Shown: positions 30,236-39,958, counted from the stretch's first letter. The stretch: 64,000 nucleotides of DNA from Kaistia adipata DSM 17808 (GCF_000423225.1 NZ_KE383991.1:1498217-1562216), one strand, 5' to 3'. Translations and numbers: made by a program. Notes: generated by a model from the sequence alone, not told the origin.

Positions 30236-31213
30236 ATGTCCGGCGTTGCGACGGCGCGGGACCGGGCGCATGTCCGGGGGGCCGGCGTGGTCGAGATCGT
30301 CATTTCCGAATTCATGCACAAGAACGCGGTCGCGGATCTCTCCCGCGACTTCGAGGTGCTCTACGAGCCGACGCTGGGCATGGACCCGCTCGGGCTGGCG
30401 AAGGTCATCCGCCAGGCCCGCGCGCTGCTGATCCGCGACCGGACCGTGGTCGACATCCCGCTGATCGCCCGCGCCAATGCGCTCCGCGTCGTCGGCCAGA
30501 TCGGGGCGCTCGCCGACAACATCGACATGCGCAGCTGCGAGGCGCGCGGCGTCTCGGTCGTGCGCGCGCCCGACCAGATGGCGGACGCGGTCGGCGAATA
30601 TGTCATCGCCACCGCCATGATGCTGACGCGCGGCGCCTTCTTCGCCGCCCGCGACGTGATGGCCGGCAAATGGCCGCGCGGCCACCTGCTCGGCCGCGAG
30701 ATCGGCGGCCGCACGCTCGGCCTCGTCGGCCTCGATTTCGGCGCCCGGGCGGCCGCGACGCGGGCCCGCGCCCTCGGCATGCGGGTGATCGGCTGGGATC
30801 CGCTGCTGAAGCCGAGCCATCCGGCCTGGAACGAGATCGAGCCGGCGGAATTCGACCCGCTGCTTTCAGAAGCCGACGTGGTCAGCGTCCATCTGCCGGC
30901 CCGGCCCGAATTCATCGGCAAGCTCGGCACGGCGGCGCTGGCGCGGCTGAAGCCGACGGCCGTCCTGCTGTCGCTCGGCGGCGGCGGCGTCGTCGACGAG
31001 GCGGCCGTCGCCAACATGCTGGCGATCGGCCGGCTGCGCGGCGCCGCCTTCGACGGTTTCGAGACGGAGCCGCTGACCAGCGAGGCCGGCTCGATCTTCG
31101 CGGCCGTCCCCAATCTCATCCTGACGCCGCGCATCGCCGATCTGACGCTGGAATCGCACCTGCGCTCCTCGGCCGCCATCGTCGCCAAGGTGCGCGGCGT
31201 GCTCGATCCTTGA
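30236..31213 (+). CDS. D-2-hydroxyacid-dehydrogenase-like protein with substituted catalytic residues
   Basis: The 325-residue protein has the two-domain fold of D-isomer specific 2-hydroxyacid dehydrogenases: catalytic-domain strands, IGALADNID, a cofactor loop GLVGLDFGA near residue 163 (final Gly of GxGxxG shifted), and a DGFETEP motif with the conserved Glu. The catalytic Arg, normally in ARGG-VDE, is replaced by Gly (LGGGGVVDE), and the catalytic His, normally TPH, by Arg (TPRIADLT). With both missing it may not reduce 2-oxoacids at all. A GTG at 30290 is a possible shorter start, where homology begins. The intact relative at 62637 shows how the motifs normally look. Confidence 0.8.
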   Translation: MSGVATARDRAHVRGAGVVEIVISEFMHKNAVADLSRDFEVLYEPTLGMDPLGLAKVIRQARALLIRDRTVVDIPLIARANALRVVGQIGALADNIDMRSCEARGVSVVRAPDQMADAVGEYVIATAMMLTRGAFFAARDVMAGKWPRGHLLGREIGGRTLGLVGLDFGARAAATRARALGMRVIGWDPLLKPSHPAWNEIEPAEFDPLLSEADVVSVHLPARPEFIGKLGTAALARLKPTAVLLSLGGGGVVDEAAVANMLAIGRLRGAAFDGFETEPLTSEAGSIFAAVPNLILTPRIADLTLESHLRSSAAIVAKVRGVLDP

Positions 31214-31355
31214 TCAACTGGAAAAATCCCTCTTGCATTCGGACCGCGCCTCGGTTGGATTGAGGCTTTCCCGCCTGCGAGAGGCTCCAGCAAAGGAACC
31301 CCAGCTGCCAGGCGGATTTAAAGCGCTTTGAAGCGCGAGTTCAGGGGAGTCCAGC

Positions 31356-32945
31356 ATGAAAACCTTTGCCCGCCTGCTGACGGCGACGATGCTCGTGGCA
31401 GGCCTCGCATCGGCCGCGGAAGCCAAGACCCTCGTCTATTGCGCCGAGGGCAGTCCCGAGAATTTCAACCCGCAGATCAACACCACCGGCACGTCGCTCG
31501 ACGCGGCCCGGCCGGCCTATAACCAGCTGGTGCAGTTCGAGCCGGGCACGACCAACGTCATCCCGGCGCTGGCCGAGAAGTGGGACATCTCGGAAGACGG
31601 CAAGGAAATCACCTTCCACCTGCGCAAGGGCGTCAAGTTCCATTCGACCAAGAATTTCACCCCGACGCGCGACTTCAACGCCGACGACGTGATCTTCTCG
31701 TTCGAGCGCCAGTGGAAGGCGGACAACCCGTTCCACAAGGTTTCGGGCGGCGCCTATGACTATTTCAACGACATGGGCATGCCGGACCTGCTGAAGTCGA
31801 TCGACAAGGTCGACGACTACACGGTCAAGTTCACGCTGTCCCGCCCCGAGGCGCCGTTCCTGGCCAATCTCGCCATGGACTTCGCCACCATCATGTCGAA
31901 GGAATTCGCCGACGCCATGCTGGCGGCGGGCACGCCGGAGCAGGTCGACCAGGTGCCGGTCGGCACCGGCCCATTCTCCTTCGTCGCCTACCAGAAGGAC
32001 TCGGTGATCCGCTACAAGCCCTTCCCGGACTACTGGGGCGGCAAGCCGAAGATCGACGGCCTCGTCTTCGCGATCACCAAGGATCCGACGGCGCGCTGGT
32101 CGAAGCTGCAGAAGGGCGAATGCCACATCATGCCCTTCCCGAACCCGGCTGACCTGGATGCCATCGGCAAGGACCCGAACATCAACCTGCTGCAGCAGCC
32201 CGGCCTGAACATCGGCTACCTCGCCTTCAACGTCGAGAAGAAGCCGTTCGACGACAAGCGCGTCCGCCTGGCGATGGCCCACGCCATCGACAAGAACGCG
32301 ATCATCAAGGACGTCTATCTCGGCGCCGGCCAGCCGGCCAAGAACCTGATCCCGCCGACGATCTGGGGCTACAACGACGCCGTGGTCGACTATGGCTACG
32401 ATCCGGAGAAGGCGAAGGCCCTGCTCAAGGAAGCGGGTCTCGAGGGCGGCTTCGAGACCGACCTCTGGTGGATGCCGGTGCAGCGTCCGTACAACCCGAA
32501 CGCCAAGCGCATCGCCGAGATGATCCAGGCCGATCTGGCCAAGCTCAACATCAAGGCCAATCTCGTGTCCTACGAGTGGGGCGAGTACCGCAAGCGCATG
32601 CAGGCGGGCGAGCACCAGATGGGCCAGCTCGGCTGGACCGGCGACAACGGCGATCCCGACAACTTCTTCTTCCTGCTCTCCTGCGAGGCGGCCCGCCCCG
32701 GCGGCCAGAACCTCTCCAAGTGGTGCAACAAGGAGTTCGACGATCGCCTGAACAAGGCCAAGTCCCTGTTCGACAAGGCCGAGCGCACTAAGCTCTACGA
32801 AGAGATGCAGGTCATCCAGCACGATGACTATCCGATGATGCCGATCGCCCACTCGGTCGTGTTCGAGCCGGTGCGCAAGGAAGTCAGCGGCTACAAGGTA
32901 AGCCCGCTCGGCCGGCATGAGTTCACGGATGTCGAGCTGAAGTAA
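31356..32945 (+). CDS. dppA: Dipeptide-type ABC transporter substrate-binding protein
   Basis: The 529-residue protein has a signal peptide (ending ASAAEA, cleaved before KTLVY) and the SBP_bac_5 fold. CAEGSPENFNPQ opens the mature part, VPVGTGPFSFVAY lies near residue 200, and a GWTGDNGDPDNFF motif near residue 425 is characteristic of DppA. It delivers di- or oligopeptides, or in some cases haem or aminolevulinate, to the DppBCDF membrane complex encoded directly downstream. A GC-rich hairpin without a T tract lies between dppA and dppB and may set excess binding protein. Confidence 0.93.
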   Translation: MKTFARLLTATMLVAGLASAAEAKTLVYCAEGSPENFNPQINTTGTSLDAARPAYNQLVQFEPGTTNVIPALAEKWDISEDGKEITFHLRKGVKFHSTKNFTPTRDFNADDVIFSFERQWKADNPFHKVSGGAYDYFNDMGMPDLLKSIDKVDDYTVKFTLSRPEAPFLANLAMDFATIMSKEFADAMLAAGTPEQVDQVPVGTGPFSFVAYQKDSVIRYKPFPDYWGGKPKIDGLVFAITKDPTARWSKLQKGECHIMPFPNPADLDAIGKDPNINLLQQPGLNIGYLAFNVEKKPFDDKRVRLAMAHAIDKNAIIKDVYLGAGQPAKNLIPPTIWGYNDAVVDYGYDPEKAKALLKEAGLEGGFETDLWWMPVQRPYNPNAKRIAEMIQADLAKLNIKANLVSYEWGEYRKRMQAGEHQMGQLGWTGDNGDPDNFFFLLSCEAARPGGQNLSKWCNKEFDDRLNKAKSLFDKAERTKLYEEMQVIQHDDYPMMPIAHSVVFEPVRKEVSGYKVSPLGRHEFTDVELK

Positions 32946-33054
32946 CGGCTCGGAAGCGAGATCGGGGCGGGCGGCGGCGACGCCGTCCGCTCCGGTCATC
33001 CAACTAGGACCAGGCGGCGCAGGCTCTGCGCGCGCCCATCACGGGTCCCCCAAA

Positions 33055-34065
33055 ATGCTCGGTTTCGTTGTCCGGCGAGTCCTGCTCGTCATCCCGACCT
33101 TCATCGCGATCGCCTTCCTGACCTTCATCGCCATCCGCCTCGTGCCCGGCGACCCGATCGAGGTGCGCACCGGCGAGCGCGGCATCTCGCCGGAACGGCT
33201 CGCCCAGTTCCGCCACGAGCTCGGCCTCGACCAGCCGGTCTGGAAGCAGTTCCTCGACTATCTCTGGCAGCTCGCGCACGGCAATTTCGGCACGTCGATC
33301 TCGACGCATGCGCCGGTGCTGACGGAGTTCCTGACGCTGTTCCCGGCGACGCTGGAGCTCGCCATCAGCGCCATGCTGTTCGCCACCATCCTCGGCATCC
33401 CGGCCGGCGTCATCGCCGCCACCCGGCGCGGCACCTTCATCGACTACACGCTGATGGGCGCGGCGCTGACGGGCTTCTCCATGCCGATCTTCTGGTGGGG
33501 CCTGCTGCTCGTCCTGTTCTTCTCGGTCAATCTCGGCTGGACCCCGGTCTCCGGCCGCATCGACCTGCTCTATTATTTCGAGCCCGTCACCGGCTTCATG
33601 CTGATCGACAGCTGGCTGTCCGGCGAGGAAGGCGCGTTCCGCTCGGCGGTGATGCACCTGATCCTGCCGGCGATCGTGCTCGGCACCATCCCGCTCGCCA
33701 CCATCGCCCGCATGACCCGCTCGGCCATGCTGGAGATCCTCGGCGAGGACTATGTCCGCACGGCCCGTGCGAAAGGCCTGTCGCCGTTCCGCGTCGTCGG
33801 CTTCCATGCGCTCCGCAACGCGCTGATCCCGGTGGTGACCGTGATCGGCCTGCAGGTCGGCGCGCTGATGGCCGGCGCGGTTCTGACCGAATACATCTTC
33901 TCCTGGCCTGGCATCGGCACCTGGCTGATCGAATCGATCAACCGTCGCGACTATCCGGTTCTGCAGGGCGGCATCCTGCTCGTCTCCGGCATCGTCATCC
34001 TGATCAACATCCTCGTGGACCTGCTCTACGGCGTGCTCAATCCGAGGATCCGCCATGCCCGCTGA
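33055..34065 (+). CDS. dppB: Dipeptide-type ABC transporter permease 1
   Basis: The 336-residue protein has the DppB layout: an N-terminal helix (RRVLLVIPTFIAIAFLTFIAI), the RLVPGDPIE motif, then five further helices. The EAA loop is LGEDYVRTARAKGLSPFRVVGFHALRNALIPVVTVIG, near residues 225-262. It forms the channel with DppC. Its 3' end overlaps the dppC start by 11 bases, which implies translational coupling. Confidence 0.94.
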   Translation: MLGFVVRRVLLVIPTFIAIAFLTFIAIRLVPGDPIEVRTGERGISPERLAQFRHELGLDQPVWKQFLDYLWQLAHGNFGTSISTHAPVLTEFLTLFPATLELAISAMLFATILGIPAGVIAATRRGTFIDYTLMGAALTGFSMPIFWWGLLLVLFFSVNLGWTPVSGRIDLLYYFEPVTGFMLIDSWLSGEEGAFRSAVMHLILPAIVLGTIPLATIARMTRSAMLEILGEDYVRTARAKGLSPFRVVGFHALRNALIPVVTVIGLQVGALMAGAVLTEYIFSWPGIGTWLIESINRRDYPVLQGGILLVSGIVILINILVDLLYGVLNPRIRHAR

Positions 34066-34966
34066 CCGCACCGTGACCGCCGCCGCGCCGACGGTGAAGG
34101 CGCCGCCCGGCCCCTTCGTCGCCTTCTTCCGCGACTTCTCCGAGAACCGCGCGGCTCTGGTCGGCCTGATCATCCTGTCGCTGCTCGTCTTCGTCGCGAT
34201 CTTCGCCAACTTCCTGGCGCCCTATTCGCCCTACGAGCAGTTCCGCGACTTCGTCCGCACCCCGCCGGCCTGGGCCGAGGGCGGCAACAGCGCCTTCCTG
34301 CTCGGAACCGACGAGATCGGCCGCGACATGCTCTCGCGCCTGATCTTCGGCGCCCGGCTGTCGCTGTTCATCGGCCTCTCGGTCGTCGTCGCCTCGATGG
34401 CGGTCGGCATCGTGCTCGGCCTCGTCGCCGCCTTCGCGCCGGGCTGGCCATCGATCGTCATCATGCGGGCGATGGACGTGATCCTGTCGGTGCCGAGCCT
34501 GCTGCTCGCCATCGTCATCGTCGCGATCATCGGCCCGAGCCTGACCAACACGATCATCGCCATCACGGTGGTCTACCTGCCCTATTACGTCCGCCTCGTG
34601 CGCGCCTCGGCGCTGCAGGAAAAGACGCGCGACTATGTGACGGCGGCGCGCGTCGGCGGCGCCGGCACGCTCCGCATCATGTTCAAGACGGTGCTGCCGA
34701 ACTGCATGGCGCCGATCATCGTGCAGGCGGCGCTGACCATCTCGAACGCCATCCTCGAGGCCGCGGCGCTCGGCTTCCTCGGCCTCGGCGCCCAGCCGCC
34801 CTCGCCCGAATGGGGCGCCATGCTCGCCTCGGCCCGCGAATTCCTGCAATCCGCGCCGTGGATCGTCACCGAGCCCGGCCTCGCCATCCTGATCACCGTG
34901 CTCTCGATCAACCTCGTCGGCGACGGGTTGCGCGACGCGCTCGATCCGAAGATGCGGAGGAGCTGA
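34055..34966 (+). CDS. dppC: Dipeptide-type ABC transporter permease 2
   Basis: The 303-residue protein has the OppC N-terminal segment ([28 protein letters not shown]), the [21 protein letters not shown] motif near residue 86, and the EAA loop with [12 protein letters not shown] sequence near residue 190. The C-terminal [13 protein letters not shown] motif is typical of the family. It pairs with DppB. The dppD start follows the stop by 2 bases. Confidence 0.94.
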   Translation: MPADRTVTAAAPTVKAPPGPFVAFFRDFSENRAALVGLIILSLLVFVAIFANFLAPYSPYEQFRDFVRTPPAWAEGGNSAFLLGTDEIGRDMLSRLIFGARLSLFIGLSVVVASMAVGIVLGLVAAFAPGWPSIVIMRAMDVILSVPSLLLAIVIVAIIGPSLTNTIIAITVVYLPYYVRLVRASALQEKTRDYVTAARVGGAGTLRIMFKTVLPNCMAPIIVQAALTISNAILEAAALGFLGLGAQPPSPEWGAMLASAREFLQSAPWIVTEPGLAILITVLSINLVGDGLRDALDPKMRRS

Positions 34967-34968
34967 TC

Positions 34969-35976
34969 ATGCCGCTTCTCGAAATTGACGACCTGACGGT
35001 CGAGTTCAAGACGGCCTCCGGCCAGTTCCGCGCCGTCGACGGCGTCTCGCTGACCGTCGACCGCGGCGAGATCCTCGCCATCGTCGGCGAGAGCGGCTCC
35101 GGCAAGTCCGTGGCCATGCTCGCCGTGATGGGGCTCCTGCCCTGGACCGCCACCGTCTCGGCCAAGACGCTTGCCTTCGACGGCCGCGACCTGCTGACGC
35201 TTTCGCCGCGCGAGCGCCGCAAGGTGATCGGCAAGGACATGGCGATGATCTTCCAGGAGCCGATGTCGAGCCTCAACCCGTGCTTCACGGTCGGCTACCA
35301 GATCGGCGAGAGCCTGAAGGTGCATCTCGGCCTGTCGAAGAGCGAGCGGCGCAAGCGCTCGATCGAGCTGCTCGAGGCGGTCGGCATTCCCGATCCGGAA
35401 CGCCGCCTCTCCGCCTTCCCGCACCAGCTTTCCGGCGGCATGAGCCAGCGCGTCATGATCGCCATCGCGCTCGCCTGCCGGCCGAAGCTGATCATCGCCG
35501 ACGAGCCGACGACGGCGCTCGACGTCACCATCCAGGCGCAGATCCTGGAGCTGCTGGTGTCGCTGCAGCGCGAGACCGATACCGGCCTGGTGCTGATCAC
35601 GCACGACATGGGCGTCGTCGCCGAGACGGCCGAGCGCGTCTCGGTGCATTATGCGGGGCAGAAGATCGAGGAGCAGCCGGTCGGTCCGCTCTTCGCCGAT
35701 CCGCACCATCCCTATACGGCGGCGCTGCTCGCGGCCCTGCCGGAGCGGGCGAAGGGCAAGCACCTGCCGTCGATCCCCGGCGTCGTGCCGGGCCAGTTCG
35801 ACCGGCCGCCGGCCTGCCTGTTCGAGCCGCGCTGCCGCTTCGCCACCGATCGTTGCCGCACCAAGGTGCCGCCGCGCCAGGGCGCCATCGCCGGCTTCGC
35901 GCTCTGCCACTATCCGCTGACGCATGGCCGCCCGATCGGTCATCCCAATCCCGAAGGCCGGGAGGTCGCAGCATGA
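34969..35976 (+). CDS. dppD: Dipeptide-type ABC transporter ATP-binding protein D
   Basis: The 335-residue protein carries Walker [10 protein letters not shown]-loop [11 protein letters not shown], signature [15 protein letters not shown], Walker [13 protein letters not shown] and H-loop LITHDMGVV. It ends in the oligo-HPY extension ([12 protein letters not shown]) with a cysteine-containing [14 protein letters not shown] segment that can bind an iron-sulfur cluster in relatives. Its stop overlaps the dppF start by 4 bases. Confidence 0.94.
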   Translation: MPLLEIDDLTVEFKTASGQFRAVDGVSLTVDRGEILAIVGESGSGKSVAMLAVMGLLPWTATVSAKTLAFDGRDLLTLSPRERRKVIGKDMAMIFQEPMSSLNPCFTVGYQIGESLKVHLGLSKSERRKRSIELLEAVGIPDPERRLSAFPHQLSGGMSQRVMIAIALACRPKLIIADEPTTALDVTIQAQILELLVSLQRETDTGLVLITHDMGVVAETAERVSVHYAGQKIEEQPVGPLFADPHHPYTAALLAALPERAKGKHLPSIPGVVPGQFDRPPACLFEPRCRFATDRCRTKVPPRQGAIAGFALCHYPLTHGRPIGHPNPEGREVAA

Positions 35977-36974
35977 ACGCGCCCGTCGTCCTCAACGCCT
36001 CCAAGCTGGCCCGCTTCTATGCCGTGCCGCGCGGCGCCTTCAAGGCGCCGGCCACGGTGAAGGCGCTCGCCGAGGCGAGCTTCACGCTGGAAGCCGGCAA
36101 GACGCTCGCCGTGGTCGGCGAATCCGGCTGCGGCAAGTCCACCCTCGCCCGTCTCGTCACCATGATCGAGGAGCCGAGCGAAGGTCACCTGATGATCGGC
36201 GACACCGACGTCGTCAACGCCGACCGCGAGGCGCTCCGGAAGCTGCGCTCGGAAGTCCAGATCGTCTTCCAGAACCCCTATGGCTCGCTCAATCCGCGCC
36301 AGAAGATCATCGACGCGCTGGCCGAGCCGCTGATCATCAACCGCAAGGAGATGAGCGCGGCCGATCGCAAGGCCGCCGTGCTCGACATGCTGAAGCGCGT
36401 CGGCCTCCGGCCGGAACACGCCAACCGCTATCCGCACATGTTCTCCGGCGGCCAGCGCCAGCGCATCGCGATCGCCCGCGCGCTGATGCTGAAACCGAAG
36501 ATCCTCGTCCTCGACGAGCCGGTCTCGGCGCTCGACGTTTCGGTGCAGGCGCAGGTGCTGAACCTGCTGGTCGAGCTGCAGGAAAGCCTCGGCCTCTCCT
36601 ACCTGTTCATCTCGCACGGCCTCTCGGTCGTCCGGCACATGGCCGACGAGATCCTCGTCATGTATCTCGGCCGCGTGGTGGAACGGGCACCGCGTGAAAA
36701 GCTGTTCGAGCAGCCGCTGCATCCCTACACGCAGGCGCTGCTCTCGGCGACGCCGATGGCCGATCCCGAGCGCCAGCGCGAACGCATCCGCCTGAAGGGC
36801 GAGCTGCCCTCGCCCTTCAATCCGCCGACCGGCTGCGCCTTCCATCCGCGCTGCCCGCGCGCCTTCGACAAGTGCAAGGTCGAGCGGCCGGAGCTTCGCT
36901 GGCACGGCGAGACGGAGGTCGCCTGCTGGGCGGTCGAGCGCGACGAGGCGCTCGTCGCCACCCAGGCCGGATGA
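35973..36974 (+). CDS. dppF: Dipeptide-type ABC transporter ATP-binding protein F
   Basis: The 333-residue protein carries Walker A GESGCGKST, Q-loop VFQNPYGSLNPRQ, signature FSGGQRQRIAIARAL, Walker B ILVLDEPVSALD, and the oligo-HPY tail with a Cys-rich GCAFHPRCPRAFDKC segment. The H-loop reads ISHGLSVV rather than the usual ISHDLSVV: the switch histidine is kept but the next Asp is Gly. It completes the five-gene importer. The stop lies 22 bases from the stop of the convergent cytochrome gene. Confidence 0.94.
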   Translation: MNAPVVLNASKLARFYAVPRGAFKAPATVKALAEASFTLEAGKTLAVVGESGCGKSTLARLVTMIEEPSEGHLMIGDTDVVNADREALRKLRSEVQIVFQNPYGSLNPRQKIIDALAEPLIINRKEMSAADRKAAVLDMLKRVGLRPEHANRYPHMFSGGQRQRIAIARALMLKPKILVLDEPVSALDVSVQAQVLNLLVELQESLGLSYLFISHGLSVVRHMADEILVMYLGRVVERAPREKLFEQPLHPYTQALLSATPMADPERQRERIRLKGELPSPFNPPTGCAFHPRCPRAFDKCKVERPELRWHGETEVACWAVERDEALVATQAG

Positions 36975-36995
36975 GAACCGCGAGCCCGAACGCCC

Positions 36996-37499
36996 TCAGG
37001 ATTCGCCGGGAACCAGCATCCGGCGCAGGGTTCCGTCGCGGAGCCAGAACTGATGGTAGAGTGCCGCGGCGGCGTGCAGCCCGATCAGGATGATGAACAG
37101 CGGCTTGCCGAGTTCGTGGATGCCTCCGAACGAAGGCGAGGCATAGACCGCCAGCAGTCCGGTCACGGGGACCGCCACCAGAAGAACATAGAAGGCGACA
37201 TGGGCGGCGCTCGCCAAGCGGGCGGCCCAGCGCCCGGCCGTTTCCAGCGGCGCGGGAACCTTGAGCGTCAGCCGCAGCACCAGGCGGAGCAGGACGAGCG
37301 CCAGAATCGCGATGCCGACCCAGTAATGCGCCGTCGCCAGTCCCGCCTCGGTTCCGCTCACCGCGATGCCGCGCGCGGTGGCGCGCTGGACTTCGCCCAT
37401 GCTCTCGCCGAACAGCAGTTGGAACAGGACCAGGGCGGCGATCCCCCAGTGCAGGCCGACCTGCAGGGGCGAATAGCCGAGAACATGGGAACGGGTCAT
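36996..37499 (-). CDS. Cytochrome b561-type membrane protein
   Basis: The 167-residue protein has four membrane helices and the haem-ligand histidines expected of bacterial di-haem cytochrome b561. These lie in LQVGLHWGIAALVLFQLLFGESMG (helix 1), ATAHYWVGIAILALVLLRLVLR, ASAAHVAFYVLLVAVPVTGLLA and LIGLHAAAALYHQFWLRDGTL (helix 4). It probably passes electrons from quinol to periplasmic or membrane partners, or protects against superoxide as CybB-like proteins do. ATG 37499 follows GGAG by 8 bases; six codons further upstream are open. Confidence 0.88.
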   Translation of the reverse strand: MTRSHVLGYSPLQVGLHWGIAALVLFQLLFGESMGEVQRATARGIAVSGTEAGLATAHYWVGIAILALVLLRLVLRLTLKVPAPLETAGRWAARLASAAHVAFYVLLVAVPVTGLLAVYASPSFGGIHELGKPLFIILIGLHAAAALYHQFWLRDGTLRRMLVPGES

Positions 37500-37702
37500 G
37501 CTGAGTTCTCCAGGCATGCCGGCCGGCAGGCGGCCGACCGCGATATCCAGAACAGGCTTGGAATTGTTCCAAATTATGGCGGGCGGTCAAGTCCGCGCCC
37601 CATCGGAAGCCACCCATCGCAATCGGCGCCGACATCCCTTATATCAGGCGGCAACCCATTCCCCCTTTTGCGCGGGCTGACGTTCCGCGCCGGAGATCTC
37701 TC

Positions 37703-38788
37703 ATGACGGAAACCCAGATCCCGGTCACCGTGCTCACCGGCTATCTCGGCGCCGGCAAGACGACGCTTTTGAACCGCATCCTGTCGGAGAACCACGGCAA
37801 GAAATACGCCGTGGTCGTCAACGAGTTCGGCGAGATCGGCATCGACAACGACCTCATCGTCGAGAGCGACGAAGAGATCTACGAGATGAACAATGGCTGC
37901 GTCTGCTGCACGGTGCGCGGCGACCTGATCCGCGTCGTCGAGGGCCTGATGAAGCGCCCTGGCGGCTTCGACGGCATCCTGGTCGAGACCACCGGCCTCG
38001 CCAACCCGGCCCCCGTCGCGCAGACCTTCTTCATGGATGACGACGTGCGCGCCAAGTCGCGCCTCGACGCCGTCGTCACCGTCGCCGACGCGATGAACCT
38101 CCTGACCCGGCTCGACGACGCGCCGGAAGCCGAGGAACAGATCGCCTTCGCCGACGTCATCCTGCTGAACAAGACCGACCTCGTCGAGCCGGCGCATCTC
38201 GCGGCCGTCGAGCGCCGCATCCGCGACATCAATCCGCACGCCACGATCCACCGGACCGAGCGCTGCGCCATCGACCTCGACAAGGTGCTCGATCGCGGCG
38301 CCTTCGATCTCGAGCGCATCCTGTCGCTCGATCCGGAATTCCTCGAGGGCGAGGATCATGACCATGATCACGTCCATGACGAGAATTGCGGCTGCGGTCA
38401 CGACCACCACCATGATCACGATCATGACCACCACCATCATGACCATGATCACCACGACCATCACCACCACCATCCGCGCCACGACGACTCGGTCTTCTCG
38501 GTCTCGCTGCGCGGCGGCTCGCTCGATCCGAACAAGTTCTTTCCCTGGATTCAGGAAGTCACCCAGGTCGAGGGTCCGAACATCCTGCGCCTGAAGGGCA
38601 TCCTGTCGATGGACCGCGACCCCGACCGCTACGTGCTGCAGGGCGTTCACATGATCATCGAGGGCACGCATCAGCGCCCCTGGGCCGAGGACGAGACGCG
38701 CGAGAGCCGCCTCGTCTTCATCGGCCGCAAGCTGAACGAGGACGCGCTGCGCAAGAGCTTCGAAGCCTGCCTGATGCCAGCGGCCTGA
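37703..38788 (+). CDS. COG0523 (CobW/ZNG1-type) GTPase metallochaperone with His-rich loop
   Basis: The 361-residue protein has the G1 motif GYLGAGKTT near residue 13, the metal-binding CxCC (C66, C68, C69 in NNGCVCCT), ETTGLANP, and the GTPase specificity motif LLNKTDLV. About 20 His and many Asp fill a loop at residues 218-257, before the CobW C-terminal domain. COG0523 proteins hand zinc or other metals to client enzymes, and a His-rich loop usually marks zinc or nickel handling. The start at ATG 37703 is unambiguous. The WD40 gene follows 83 bases downstream, a pairing I recall from other alphaproteobacteria. Confidence 0.9.
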   Translation: MTETQIPVTVLTGYLGAGKTTLLNRILSENHGKKYAVVVNEFGEIGIDNDLIVESDEEIYEMNNGCVCCTVRGDLIRVVEGLMKRPGGFDGILVETTGLANPAPVAQTFFMDDDVRAKSRLDAVVTVADAMNLLTRLDDAPEAEEQIAFADVILLNKTDLVEPAHLAAVERRIRDINPHATIHRTERCAIDLDKVLDRGAFDLERILSLDPEFLEGEDHDHDHVHDENCGCGHDHHHDHDHDHHHHDHDHHDHHHHHPRHDDSVFSVSLRGGSLDPNKFFPWIQEVTQVEGPNILRLKGILSMDRDPDRYVLQGVHMIIEGTHQRPWAEDETRESRLVFIGRKLNEDALRKSFEACLMPAA

Positions 38789-38871
38789 CGGCCGCCTTCC
38801 TTTCGAACGCGTCGCTCCGGCTCAGGCCGGAGCGATCGACGCCCCTGCACGTCACCGACCGGAACCGTCTC

Positions 38872-39855
38872 TTGCCCACGATCCAGACCTTTCCCCTCGA
38901 CGCCTTCGTCGTGGCGGCGCAGTTCATCGACGACACGCCGGCCTTCGCGCTCGGCGACGGCACCGTTGCCGTCACCGACGGGCCGACGGCCGAGAAGCTC
39001 GGCGTGCATACCGGCGGCCTGCTCGCCGCCGCCCGCTCGCAGGACGGCAGCCTCCTGGTCACGACGGGCGATGACGGCCGCGTCTGCGCCATCGACGCCG
39101 AGGGCCGGGTCGGCGAGCTCGCCAGCCAGCCGAAGAAGTGGATCGACCAGGTTGCCTGCGGCCCGGACGGCATCATCGCCTATGCCAGCGGCAAGCAGGT
39201 GTTCGTGCGTTTCGCCGATGGGCGCGAGCGCGTGCTGCAGCACGAGCGCACCGCCGCCGGCCTCGCCTTCGCGCCGAAGGGGCTGCGCCTCGCCGTCGCG
39301 CGCTACAACGGCGTCTCGCTCTGGTGGGTCGGCACCGACGCCAAGCCGACCGAGTTTGAATGGAAGGGCTCGCATCTCGGCGTTACCTTCTCGCCGGACG
39401 GCAAGAACGTCATCACCACCATGCAGGAGAACTCGCTGCATGGCTGGCGCGTCGCCGACGGCGGCGGCCATATGCGGATGTCGGGCTATCCCGGCAAGGT
39501 GAAGTCGATGTCGTGGTCGGCCAAGGGCCGCTTCCTGGCGACGTCCGGCGCCGAGATGGCCGTGCTCTGGCCGTTCCACTTCAAGGACGGCCCGATGGGC
39601 AAGCAGCCGCTGCAGCTCGGCACGCGCGACCAGATCGTGACCTTCGTCGCCTGCCACCCGACCGAGGAGGTCGTGGCGATCGGCTACAAGGACGGCATGG
39701 TGGTGGCGGTGCGCTTCGCCGACGGCGACCAGGCGATCCTGCGCAAGCCCGACGAAGGCGGCGCGATCAGCGCGCTCGGCTGGGACAAGAAGGGCGTCCG
39801 CCTCGCCTTCGGCACCGAGGGCGGCATGGCCGGCGTGGTCGACCTCGCCGGCTGA
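38872..39855 (+). CDS. WD40 repeat protein partnered with the COG0523 GTPase
   Basis: The 327-residue protein (TTG start at 38872) lacks a signal peptide and consists of six to seven degenerate WD40 blades. It has phrases such as GGLLAAARSQDGSLLVTTGDDGRV, GVTFSPDGKNVITT and SMSWSAKGRFLATSG spaced about 40 residues apart. Such propellers are protein-interaction platforms. Because it sits directly behind the metallochaperone, it may bind the GTPase or a client metalloenzyme; that is inference. No ribosome binding site is obvious, which could mean coupling to the upstream gene. A GC-rich hairpin lies between the two genes. Confidence 0.8.
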   Translation: MPTIQTFPLDAFVVAAQFIDDTPAFALGDGTVAVTDGPTAEKLGVHTGGLLAAARSQDGSLLVTTGDDGRVCAIDAEGRVGELASQPKKWIDQVACGPDGIIAYASGKQVFVRFADGRERVLQHERTAAGLAFAPKGLRLAVARYNGVSLWWVGTDAKPTEFEWKGSHLGVTFSPDGKNVITTMQENSLHGWRVADGGGHMRMSGYPGKVKSMSWSAKGRFLATSGAEMAVLWPFHFKDGPMGKQPLQLGTRDQIVTFVACHPTEEVVAIGYKDGMVVAVRFADGDQAILRKPDEGGAISALGWDKKGVRLAFGTEGGMAGVVDLAG

Positions 39856-39958
39856 GGGTTCGGCCCTGCGCCTCGCTTGGAGAAGCGGGACAGCGGCCGA
39901 ATGCTGGCGGGCGCAGGTCTTCAGCCTCGCCCCTACTGCCCCCCTCCACGGACTAGAG

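Noticed and set aside
35973..36974. DppF H-loop change (ISHGL instead of ISHDL) as a sign of inactivity
   Set aside because: The switch histidine, both Walker motifs and the signature are intact, so a functional ATPase is still expected.
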